A DNA stretch of 5,702 bases from the NCBI GenBank assembly GCA_937880805.1, contig CALGRR010000111.1, positions 1-5,702 on the forward strand. Reading direction: 5' to 3'. Below the pieces are notes generated by a model. The model was not told the DNA's origin, made no database searches, and saw only the letters and a program-made list of their open reading frames with translations. Positions 1-5,649 of this stretch are shown here, one piece after another; position 1 is the first letter of the stretch; each line of letters opens with the position of its first letter. The position numbers and the translations under genes are program-made. Source of the stretch: an uncultured Clostridia bacterium. Lineage in GTDB: Bacteria > Bacillota > Clostridia > Oscillospirales > Acutalibacteraceae.

Positions 1-54
1 ATATTTCTGCCATAGAGCCTTTTTTGTACTGTCCGCACAATTTGGGGCAGTTCA
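1..54 (-). mobile_element. IS3/IS150-like insertion sequence end (partial, runs off the window)
   Basis: Read on the minus strand from base 54 towards base 1, this stretch starts TGAACTGCCCC, then has GCGGACAGT, a run of A and TATGGCAGAA. The same order of blocks occurs on the plus strand at the other edge of the window (5650-5702), with an ungapped match over about the first 35 bases apart from a divergent A/T-rich centre, then a 3-base length difference. A 5'-TG tip followed by a C-rich block and a GGACA block is what I associate with the terminal repeats of IS3-family (IS150-group) elements. That family assignment is from memory, and no transposase is in view. The tip lies 14 bases past the stop codon of the TtcA-family gene. 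It could instead be another dispersed intergenic repeat. Confidence 0.45.
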
Positions 55-68
55 AAACCGTGCCTTTT

Positions 69-779
69 TTAATATCCGTTTATTTCTTTTCGCTGCATTG
101 CACCGAGAATTTTGCTTCTCACGTCGCCGTATTTTTTTTCGAGTGAATTAAGGAAATCCTTGACCTCCTGCCTTTCGGTTGCACCGTCGGCGGGGCATTT
201 GCTTTTAACAGTGGGCAGATTCTCCCTGCGGACAACTCTTGCACATTCGCTTTCCCTTGCAAAAATCATAGGCCTTATCATATATATATCTTTTCTTGAA
301 AGATATGTAACGGGCATAAAGCAATCAAGCGTGCCGCCGTTGAAAAGATTCATTATAAATGTTTCGGCAACATCGTCAAGATGATGTCCGAGAGCTATTT
401 TGTTGCAGCCCGCTTCCTTTGCGGCATCGTGCAACGCACCTCTTCGCATTCTTGCACAAAGGCTGCAGGGATTGCTCTCTTTTCTTACATTGAAAATAAC
501 ATCCCAAAGCTGAGTTCGTTTTATGATATATTCAATTCCAAGCTTATCGCACAGTGCCTGAATCTCTGAATAATCGCCCTCTTCGCCGTTAAAGCAGGGG
601 TCAAGGGTGATGGCAACCAAATCGAATTTCTGCGGATAAAACATCCGTAGATTCGCCATTGCGGCAAGCAGACAAACGGAATCCTTGCCGCCCGAAACGC
701 CAACAGCGATTTTATCGCCCTCTTTTATCATTTCATATTTCTGGCACGCGGAACGCATATGACTGAGAAGTTTTTGCAT
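69..779 (-). CDS. ttcA: TtcA-family PP-loop tRNA thiolase (tRNA 2-thiocytidine biosynthesis-like)
   Basis: This 236-residue cytoplasmic protein is an N-type PP-loop ATPase. It carries SGGKDS at residues 29-34, which binds and adenylates through ATP. It also has a CSLC pair (Cys105, Cys108), the LGHHLDDVAET block at 130-140 and a third cysteine in KCPADG (Cys195). In TtcA proteins the C-x-x-C pair plus one distal cysteine hold a [4Fe-4S] cluster used to place sulfur on cytidine 32 of some tRNAs. The protein is shorter than the enterobacterial enzyme (about 310 residues), and short forms are usual for Firmicutes homologues. There is no N-terminal zinc-finger cysteine set, which argues against TtuA/Ncs6-type relatives. 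The ATG at 779 is chosen because AAGGA lies 9 bases upstream, overlapping the ymdB stop; Met8 has no such site. It sits 12 bases after ymdB and is probably cotranscribed. The family is clear; the exact tRNA target is inferred. Confidence 0.85.
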   Translation of the reverse strand: MQKLLSHMRSACQKYEMIKEGDKIAVGVSGGKDSVCLLAAMANLRMFYPQKFDLVAITLDPCFNGEEGDYSEIQALCDKLGIEYIIKRTQLWDVIFNVRKESNPCSLCARMRRGALHDAAKEAGCNKIALGHHLDDVAETFIMNLFNGGTLDCFMPVTYLSRKDIYMIRPMIFARESECARVVRRENLPTVKSKCPADGATERQEVKDFLNSLEKKYGDVRSKILGAMQRKEINGY

Positions 780-791
780 AGCTTTTATTCC

Positions 792-1562
792 TTATTCTAT
801 AATTACAGCTTCAGCCGAAAGAGCTTTGCCGGTTTTGTTGTCAATTTCAAATATGCAGCCGTTTAATATGCATTCACCGTCTGCGGTATCAAACCTTGCG
901 GGCATTCCCGTGCGAAGCCATTCTATTGAGATTTCAGGCTTTACTCCGAGCACGGAATGCTTCGGCCCCGTCATACCAATATCGGTAATATATGCCGTGC
1001 CCTTGGGCAGAATGCAGGCATCGGCGGTTATAACGTGAGTGTGAGTGCCGTAAACTGCAGAAACTCTGCCGTCAAGATAAAAACCCATTGCACGCTTTTC
1101 GGCGGTTGCCTCTGCGTGAAAATCAACAAGAATAATTCTGCAATCAGAAAGCTTGGGCAGTATTTCATCAATGCAATGAAACGGATTTGAACAGTTATCC
1201 ATATAAACATTGCCCATAAGATTGATAACGCCAACCTTGATGCTGCCCATATCTATAACGGACCATCCCCTGCCCGGATTTGAGGAATGGAAATTTGCGG
1301 GTCTTATAATATCCTCTCTCTCGTCAAGCATCTCATAAATTTCTCTGCGGCGGTAAACGTGGTTTCCGGTTGTTATAAAGTCAACACCGCTGTCAAAAAG
1401 GAATTTGGCGGAGGTTGGAAGTATTCCGTTGCCTGCTGCGGAGTTTTCACCGTTTGCAATGCACAAATCTATTCCTTTGAGCTTCTTGAAAGAGGGGAGC
1501 CTGCTTCTCAGAAATTCGCAGCCCTGCGTAGAAACAACATCTCCGATAACAAGTATATTCAT
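792..1562 (-). CDS. ymdB: YmdB-type metallophosphoesterase (2',3'-cyclic nucleotide phosphodiesterase family)
   Basis: From the ATG at 1562 this is a 256-residue calcineurin-fold phosphoesterase of the YmdB/DR1281 family (TIGR00282 type). The dinuclear metal ligands of the family are all visible: Asp8 in IGDVV, Glu39 and Asn40 in ANGEN, Asn67 and His68 in TGNH, His149 in DFHAE, and His174 and His176 in GTHTH. Family members hydrolyse 2',3'-cyclic nucleotides, and in Bacillus YmdB affects biofilm and motility decisions and mRNA levels. The gene commonly follows rny, as it does here. An in-frame TTG at 1610 would add 16 residues, but it falls at the edge of the hairpin and has no ribosome binding site. 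The ATG at 1562 has AGGTGA five bases upstream and gives the usual MNILxIGD N-terminus. No signal peptide or membrane segment is seen. The natural substrate is not settled by sequence. Confidence 0.93.
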   Translation of the reverse strand: MNILVIGDVVSTQGCEFLRSRLPSFKKLKGIDLCIANGENSAAGNGILPTSAKFLFDSGVDFITTGNHVYRRREIYEMLDEREDIIRPANFHSSNPGRGWSVIDMGSIKVGVINLMGNVYMDNCSNPFHCIDEILPKLSDCRIILVDFHAEATAEKRAMGFYLDGRVSAVYGTHTHVITADACILPKGTAYITDIGMTGPKHSVLGVKPEISIEWLRTGMPARFDTADGECILNGCIFEIDNKTGKALSAEAVIIE

Positions 1563-1581
1563 AAATATCACCTGAATTAAA

Positions 1582-1607
1582 ATGGGGACTGCCGAAACAG
1601 TCCCCAT
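1582..1607 (-). terminator. Intercistronic hairpin / intrinsic terminator after rny
   Basis: The minus-strand transcript folds ATGGGGACTG, loop TTTCGG, CAGTCCCCAT: ten perfect pairs with a GC-rich core, followed at once by TTTTAATT. It begins 8 bases after the rny stop codon and ends just before the ymdB ribosome binding site. The T-run is short, so it may only partly terminate and let some transcripts read into ymdB. It could also act as a 3' stabilising hairpin for rny mRNA. On the plus strand the following sequence is CAAATATTTTATTT, a poorer terminator. Confidence 0.72.
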
Positions 1608-1615
1608 CAAATATT

Positions 1616-3169
1616 TTATTTAGCGTAGTCAACTGTTCTGCTTTCTCTGATGAGGTTAACTTTAATCTGACCGGGATATTCCATACTTTCCTCAATCTTC
1701 TTTGCAATATCTCTTGCGAGAAGCACCATCTTATCGTCATCAACAACTTCGGGCTTAACCATAATTCTGACTTCACGGCCTGCCTGAATTGCGAAGGAGC
1801 GTTCAACGCCTTCAAACGAAGTTGAGATTTCTTCAAGCTTTTCAAGACGCTTGATATAGTTCTGAACATCTTCTCTTCTTGCACCGGGTCTTGCGGCTGA
1901 AATTGCATCGGCAGCCTGAACAAGAACTGCGGTGATTGTTTTTGCTTCAATCTCACCGTGGTGAGCCTTGATTGCGTGAAGAATGTTATCGTTTTCTTTG
2001 TAACGCTTTGCAAAGTCAACGCCGAGGTCAACGTGTGAGCCTTCCATCTCGTGGTCAAGAGCTTTACCGATATCGTGGAGCAAGCCTGCTCTTTTTGCGG
2101 TTTTAACATCGGTGCCAAGTTCCGACGCCATAAGACCGGCAATATAGGAAACCTCAAGTGAGTGGTTAAGAACATTCTGACCGTAGCTTGTGCGGTAGCG
2201 GAGCTTACCGATAAGCTTAACGATTTCGGGATGAACATTGTTAACGCCTGCATCGATAAGAGCGTGTTCACCGGTCTGCTTGATTGTTGCCTCAACCTCA
2301 CGCTTTGCCTTATCATACATTTCTTCGATTCTTGCGGGATGAATTCTGCCGTCTGCAATGAGCTTTTCAAGAGTGAGTCTTGCAATTTCTCTGCGAACGG
2401 GGTCGAAGCTTGAAACGGTGATTGCTTCGGGTGTGTCGTCAATAATAAGGTCAACACCCGTAATCATTTCAAGGGTTCTGACGTTTCTGCCTTCACGGCC
2501 AATGATTCTGCCCTTCATTTCATCATTGGGCAGAGCAACAACGGAAACCGTTGCCTCCGATGCGTGGTCAGCAGCACAACGCTGAATTGCGGTTGTGATA
2601 ATTTCTCTTGCGAGAGAATCGGATTCGTCTTTTGTTTTCTGCTCGTATTCCTGGATTTTAAGAGCCTTTTCGTGATTGAGCTCTTCATCAAGAATGTTGA
2701 GAATGTGCTCTTTAGCCTGCTCTTTTGAAAGACCCGAAATTCTTTCAAGCATTTCAAACTCGCTCTTCTTGAGGCTTTCAATTTCCTCAAGGCGTTCATC
2801 TGCAAGCTTAAGCTTTTCGCTAAGAGCTTCTTCTTTCTTTTCAAGATTATCGCTCTTTTTATCAAGAGTTTCTTCTTTCTGGGTGATGCGTCTTTCAAGT
2901 CGCTGAACTTCATTTCGTCTTTCACGAAGCTCTTTTTCTGTTTCTGTTCTCTGTTTGTGGATTTCATCCTTGGCTTCAAGAATGCTTTCCTTTTTCTTTG
3001 CTTCTGCGGCGGCAATGGCATCGCTGATTATTTTGTTTGCTTCTTTTTCAGCAGAGCCTATGGCTGCTTCGGCAACCTTCTTCCTATGTAAACCACCAGC
3101 AACAAAGCCGATAATAAAGAAAATAACGGCTGCAACGGCGGCAATAAGAATAGCTAACCAAATTTCCAA
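1616..3169 (-). CDS. rny: Ribonuclease Y, membrane-anchored endoribonuclease
   Basis: RNase Y starts bulk mRNA decay and processing in many Firmicutes by cleaving single-stranded, A/U-rich sites, and works at the inner face of the membrane. The 517-residue product has the standard layout and length. A hydrophobic N-terminal anchor occupies residues 4-26, followed by a long charged coiled coil at about 30-185. A KH domain at about 205-270 has GRIIGREGRN at 220-229. The HD phosphohydrolase domain at about 330-430 has His336, the HD pair His365-Asp366 in LLHDIGKA, HHGE at 403-406 and Asp421. A conserved C-terminal region ends the protein. The start codon is TTG (complement of 3167-3169), with AAGGAGG ten bases upstream; no ATG or GTG fits both the site and the hydrophobic N-terminus. 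It leads the rny-ymdB-ttcA unit and diverges from thrS. No lesions are seen. Confidence 0.97.
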   Translation of the reverse strand: MEIWLAILIAAVAAVIFFIIGFVAGGLHRKKVAEAAIGSAEKEANKIISDAIAAAEAKKKESILEAKDEIHKQRTETEKELRERRNEVQRLERRITQKEETLDKKSDNLEKKEEALSEKLKLADERLEEIESLKKSEFEMLERISGLSKEQAKEHILNILDEELNHEKALKIQEYEQKTKDESDSLAREIITTAIQRCAADHASEATVSVVALPNDEMKGRIIGREGRNVRTLEMITGVDLIIDDTPEAITVSSFDPVRREIARLTLEKLIADGRIHPARIEEMYDKAKREVEATIKQTGEHALIDAGVNNVHPEIVKLIGKLRYRTSYGQNVLNHSLEVSYIAGLMASELGTDVKTAKRAGLLHDIGKALDHEMEGSHVDLGVDFAKRYKENDNILHAIKAHHGEIEAKTITAVLVQAADAISAARPGARREDVQNYIKRLEKLEEISTSFEGVERSFAIQAGREVRIMVKPEVVDDDKMVLLARDIAKKIEESMEYPGQIKVNLIRESRTVDYAK

Positions 3170-3179
3170 GCGTTTAAAA

Positions 3180-3186
3180 CCTCCTT
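3180..3186 (-). promoter_or_regulatory. Ribosome binding site that fixes the TTG start of rny
   Basis: AAGGAGG on the minus strand is a near-perfect Shine-Dalgarno sequence. It lies ten bases before TTG at 3169, a slightly long spacing, and no other start codon lies between them. An A/T-rich stretch just upstream (about 3187-3202) should leave the site open. Confidence 0.85.
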
Positions 3187-3239
3187 GTTTTAAAAATTTT
3201 GTGACTTTTCCGTGCCCGAAAGCAACAGACGGTCAATAT

Positions 3240-3277
3240 AAAAAATTTACCGAAAAATCAACTAATGGTGTTTTCGG
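3240..3277 (-). promoter_or_regulatory. Possible weak attenuator hairpin in the rny leader
   Basis: On the minus strand CCGAAAA (3277-3271) can pair with TTTTCGG (3256-3250) around a 14-base loop. Six T residues (3245-3240) follow after a 4-base gap. The stem is only seven pairs and mostly A/T. Its 5' arm overlaps by two bases the 3' arm of the upstream 9-bp inverted repeat, so the two structures compete at their junction. Whether it terminates transcription is unproven. Confidence 0.3.
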
Positions 3278-3316
3278 AATGCAAAAGCACCCTTCTTGGC
3301 ACAATATAACACCATT
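3264..3316 (-). repeat. Inverted repeat at the 5' end of the rny leader RNA
   Basis: AATGGTGTT (minus strand, 3316-3308) is the exact complement of AACACCATT (3272-3264), giving a nine-pair stem around 35 bases. Inside it, GGGTGC-TTTT-GCATTC can form a smaller hairpin with two G:U pairs. The outer 5' arm begins at about the predicted transcription start, so the mature rny mRNA could start in a base-paired 5' end. It could act as an RNA structure or as a DNA operator; sequence alone does not decide. Confidence 0.5.
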
Positions 3317-3322
3317 GTATCT

Positions 3323-3351
3323 ATAGTATACTTTTAACGGCTTAATGTCAA
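3323..3351 (-). promoter_or_regulatory. Sigma-A-type promoter for rny (rny-ymdB-ttcA unit)
   Basis: On the minus strand there is TTGACA (3351-3346), a 17-base spacer and TACTAT (3328-3323). This is a perfect -35 and a good -10 at the ideal distance. Transcription should begin near 3316, leaving a leader of about 147 bases before the TTG start. An A/T-rich block lies directly upstream and could serve as an UP element. Confidence 0.82.
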
Positions 3352-3381
3352 GTTTTTTATTAATTTTTTATATAATTTCTA
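3352..3381. promoter_or_regulatory. Shared A/T-rich block between the divergent promoters (possible UP element)
   Basis: These 30 bases separate the two -35 boxes and contain only one G and one C. A- and T-tracts face both promoters, the expected composition for UP elements contacted by the RNA polymerase alpha C-terminal domains. This role is inferred from composition and position only. Confidence 0.4.
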
Positions 3382-3410
3382 TTGACTTTGTTCAATCAGA
3401 GTGATAATAT
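3382..3410 (+). promoter_or_regulatory. Sigma-A-type promoter for thrS
   Basis: TTGACT (3382-3387) is followed by a 17-base spacer and TAATAT (3405-3410), preceded by TGA, so it also has an extended -10 (TGn). Transcription should begin near 3417, producing a leader of about 263 bases that contains the T-box. An overlapping TATAAT at 3408-3413 would need a 20-base spacer and is less likely. Confidence 0.78.
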
Positions 3411-3593
3411 AATTTCTAATAAAAGAAATCGTTGAAGCAGAAGGCGTTTGCAGAAAGCTTTTCCAGAGAGTCGCTCCGTGTGCTGAAAGAGCGATAAAAG
3501 CCGGCGGATTGCTACCACTGCCGAGAGCCTCCGAAATAAGGAAGGCCGATTCAGCCGCGTTAAGGCTGCCGAGTGCCGATTTAAAATCGGAAT

Positions 3594-3633
3594 AACGGGT
3601 GGAACCGTGGAGTATATTATGCTTCATCCTGTT
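3594..3633 (+). promoter_or_regulatory. T-box antiterminator
   Basis: AACGGG (3594-3599) pairs with CCTGTT (3628-3633), and GTGGAG (3607-3612) with CTTCAT (3622-3627). Some pairs are G:U. This leaves the canonical seven-base bulge TGGAACC (3600-3606) to bind the uncharged tRNA acceptor. The nine-base loop is A/T-rich (3613-3621). The 3' arm is the same sequence as the 5' arm of the terminator, so only one of the two can form. Confidence 0.88.
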
Positions 3634-3659
3634 TTTGCAGGATGAGGCTTTTTATTTTT
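3621..3659 (+). terminator. Leader terminator of the thrS T-box
   Basis: GCTTCATCCTG (3621-3631), loop TTTTTG and CAGGATGAGGC (3638-3648) form an 11-pair stem with one wobble. It is followed by TTTTTATTTTT (3649-3659). This is a strong intrinsic terminator ending 20 bases before the thrS start, and it would stop transcription when tRNA-Thr is charged. Confidence 0.93.
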
Positions 3660-3679
3660 ATTGAGAAAGGATGATTGAA

Positions 3680-5626
3680 ATGATAAATGTAACGCTCAAA
3701 GGCGGTGTCGTAAAGGAGTTTGAAAACGGCACAACCGCTATGGAAATCTGCAAAAGCCTCGGTATGGGTCTTTATAAAGCAGCCTGCGTTTGCAAAATAA
3801 ACGGCGAGGTTAAGGATTTGAGAACTGCAATCGAAAGCGACTGCGAGCTTGAAATCCTTACCTTTGATGACCCCGACGGCAAGTGGGCACTCCGTCACAC
3901 GGCTTCCCATATTCTTGCTCAGGCAGTTAAAAGACTTTATCCCGATGCAAAGCTTGCCATCGGACCCGCTATCGATAACGGATTTTACTATGACTTTGAT
4001 GTTGATGTGCCCTTCACTCCCGAGGTGCTTGAAAAAATTGAAGCAGAGATGAAGAAAATCGTTAAAGAAGGTCTTCCTCTTGAAAAGTATGAGCTTGACC
4101 CCGAAGAAGCAATTAAGCTTATGGAAGAAAAGGGCGAGAATTTCAAGGTTGAGCTTATCAAAGAACACGCAGATAACGGCGAAAAGATTTCGTTCTATAA
4201 GCAGGGTGAGTTTGATGAGCTTTGTGCAGGTCCCCATATTCCCGACACAAGCAGGGTGAAGGCATTCAAGCTCACCTCCTGCACCGGTGCTTATTGGAGA
4301 GGCGACTCAAACAATAAGATGCTCCAGAGAGTTTACGGCACGGCTTTCACTAAGAAAGAAGACCTTGAAGCTCATCTTGAAGCTATTGAAGAAGCAAAGA
4401 AGCGTGACCACAATAAAATCGGCAGAGAGCTCGGATATTTCACGACGGTTGAGTCAATCGGTCAGGGATTGCCCATTCTTATGCCCAAGGGTGCAAGAGT
4501 AATTCAGCTCCTTCAGCGTTGGGTTGAGGATGTTGAGCAGGCAAACGGCTATCTTCTCACCAAAACTCCTCTTATGGCAAAGAGAGATCTTTACAGAATT
4601 TCAGGTCACTGGGATCATTACCGTGACGGTATGTTTATTCTCGGCGACCCCGACGACGAAGAAAAGGAATGCCTTGCACTGCGTCCGATGACCTGCCCGT
4701 TCCAGTATCAGGTTTATCTCAACAGTGCAAGAAGCTACCGTGACCTGCCTATGAGATTGGGCGAAACATCAACCCTTTTCCGCAATGAGGATTCGGGTGA
4801 AATGCACGGTCTTATCCGTGTTCGTCAGTTCACAATTTCAGAGGGTCATCTTGTTCTCCGCCCCGACCAGCTTGAAGAAGAATTCAAGGGCTGTCTCAGC
4901 CTTTGCAAATATTTTCTCGGAACCGTCGGTATGCTTGATAAGTGCACATTCCGTTTCTCGCAGTGGGATCCCGCTAACACAAGTAAATATGAGGGCACAG
5001 CAGAGCAGTGGAATGAAGCTCAGGCAACAATGGCAAAGATTCTTGACAACCTCGGTGTTGAATACGAAATCGGCATTGATGAAGCTGCATTCTACGGACC
5101 CAAGCTTGATGTTCAGTTCAAGAATGTTTTCGGCAAAGAGGATACAATCGTAACAATTCAGATTGATATGCTTCTTGCAGAAAAGTTCGGTATGTATTAT
5201 GTTGATACCGACGGACAAAAGAAGCTTCCCTATATTATCCACAGAACCAGCCTCGGCTGCTATGAAAGAACTCTTGCTTATCTTCTTGAAACCTTTGCAG
5301 GTGCACTTCCTCTTTGGATGGCACCCGAGCAGATAAGACTTCTTCCCATTGCAGACCGCCATCACGCATATGCAAAGGAAGTTGCGGCAAAGTTCGAGAG
5401 TATGGGTATGAGAGTTTCTGTTGATGACAGAAGCGAAAAAATCGGATATAAAATCCGTGAAGCACAGCTTGAAAAGATTCCCTATATGCTTCTTGTGGGC
5501 GATAAGGAAATTGAAGACGGTGCAGTTTCGGTTCGCAAGAGAGGCGAAGGCGACCTCGGTGCAAAGAGCGTTGACGAATTCATCGCATCGGCACTTGCTG
5601 ATATAGCTTCAAAGAAAATCTGGTAA
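3680..5626 (+). CDS. thrS: Threonyl-tRNA synthetase
   Basis: This class II synthetase charges tRNA-Thr and removes misattached serine. From the ATG at 3680 it has 648 residues, close to the usual 640. An N-terminal TGS domain covers 1-62. The editing domain at about 65-225 has HTASH (His73, His77), Lys156 and CAGPH (Cys182, His186), in register with E. coli numbering. The catalytic core at about 240-545 has zinc ligands Cys339 (MTCPF), His390 and His521 (IIHR), motif 2 FRNE (Arg368) and motif 3 ERT (Arg530). The anticodon-binding domain covers about 550-645. Start choice: GAAAGG gives an 8-9 base spacing to 3680 but none to the ATG at 3671. Oddities: the block before His390 reads FTISEGH rather than the common FTQDDAH, and Glu180 replaces a usual Asp. 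It ends in tandem TAA stops with no terminator before the IS-like end. Confidence 0.97.
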   Translation: MINVTLKGGVVKEFENGTTAMEICKSLGMGLYKAACVCKINGEVKDLRTAIESDCELEILTFDDPDGKWALRHTASHILAQAVKRLYPDAKLAIGPAIDNGFYYDFDVDVPFTPEVLEKIEAEMKKIVKEGLPLEKYELDPEEAIKLMEEKGENFKVELIKEHADNGEKISFYKQGEFDELCAGPHIPDTSRVKAFKLTSCTGAYWRGDSNNKMLQRVYGTAFTKKEDLEAHLEAIEEAKKRDHNKIGRELGYFTTVESIGQGLPILMPKGARVIQLLQRWVEDVEQANGYLLTKTPLMAKRDLYRISGHWDHYRDGMFILGDPDDEEKECLALRPMTCPFQYQVYLNSARSYRDLPMRLGETSTLFRNEDSGEMHGLIRVRQFTISEGHLVLRPDQLEEEFKGCLSLCKYFLGTVGMLDKCTFRFSQWDPANTSKYEGTAEQWNEAQATMAKILDNLGVEYEIGIDEAAFYGPKLDVQFKNVFGKEDTIVTIQIDMLLAEKFGMYYVDTDGQKKLPYIIHRTSLGCYERTLAYLLETFAGALPLWMAPEQIRLLPIADRHHAYAKEVAAKFESMGMRVSVDDRSEKIGYKIREAQLEKIPYMLLVGDKEIEDGAVSVRKRGEGDLGAKSVDEFIASALADIASKKIW

Positions 5627-5649
5627 TAAAGAAAGACGGTCACTTGATT

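Larger units (their letters stand above)
3431..3659 (+). ncRNA. T-box riboswitch (tRNA-Thr sensing leader of thrS)
   Basis: This leader senses uncharged tRNA-Thr and controls read-through into thrS. Stem I has a basal helix GCAG (3437-3440)/CTGC (3518-3521), a middle helix GCTTTT (3457-3462)/AAAAGC (3496-3501) and a distal helix TCGCT (3471-3475)/AGCGA (3490-3494). The distal AGAGAG element is at 3465-3470 and the apical GCTGAAA at 3482-3488. The specifier is ACC (3514-3516), a threonine codon, followed by the usual purine. Further hairpins are GCCTCC/GGAAGGC (3527-3546), CAGCC/GGCTG (3552-3568) and CCGAT/ATCGG (3576-3590). The T-box AACGGGTGGAACCGTGG (3594-3610) carries TGGA (3600-3603), which would pair with UCCA, the acceptor end of a tRNA with a U discriminator. 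The class is well known; the folding was done by eye. Confidence 0.95.

Noticed and set aside
1563..1610. A 16-residue N-terminal extension of the YmdB-type protein from TTG at 1610
   Set aside because: The extension spans the terminator-like hairpin and lacks a ribosome binding site, while ATG 1562 has AGGTGA at good spacing and gives the conserved N-terminus.
1447..2457. A 336-codon minus-strand open frame overlapping rny and ymdB
   Set aside because: It lies in another frame of two clearly conserved genes, has no ribosome binding site, and its translation is low-complexity without any recognisable domain.
2515..3021. A 168-codon minus-strand frame rich in Lys, Ser and Leu
   Set aside because: It is the frame-shifted reading of the RNase Y coiled-coil region, whose repetitive codons keep alternate frames open.
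3379..3627. An 82-codon minus-strand frame across the thrS leader
   Set aside because: The same bases form a complete T-box on the plus strand, and the frame has no supporting start site or family resemblance.
3671..3679. The upstream ATG at 3671 as the thrS start
   Set aside because: The AAAGG element abuts it with no spacing; starting at 3680 also places the editing residues in register with E. coli ThrRS.
3617..4237. A 206-codon minus-strand frame opposite the start of thrS
   Set aside because: It runs antisense to the conserved TGS and editing domains of ThrRS and looks like a codon-bias shadow.
4838..5365. A 175-codon minus-strand frame inside thrS
   Set aside because: It is antisense to the catalytic core, with no promoter, ribosome binding site or recognisable product.
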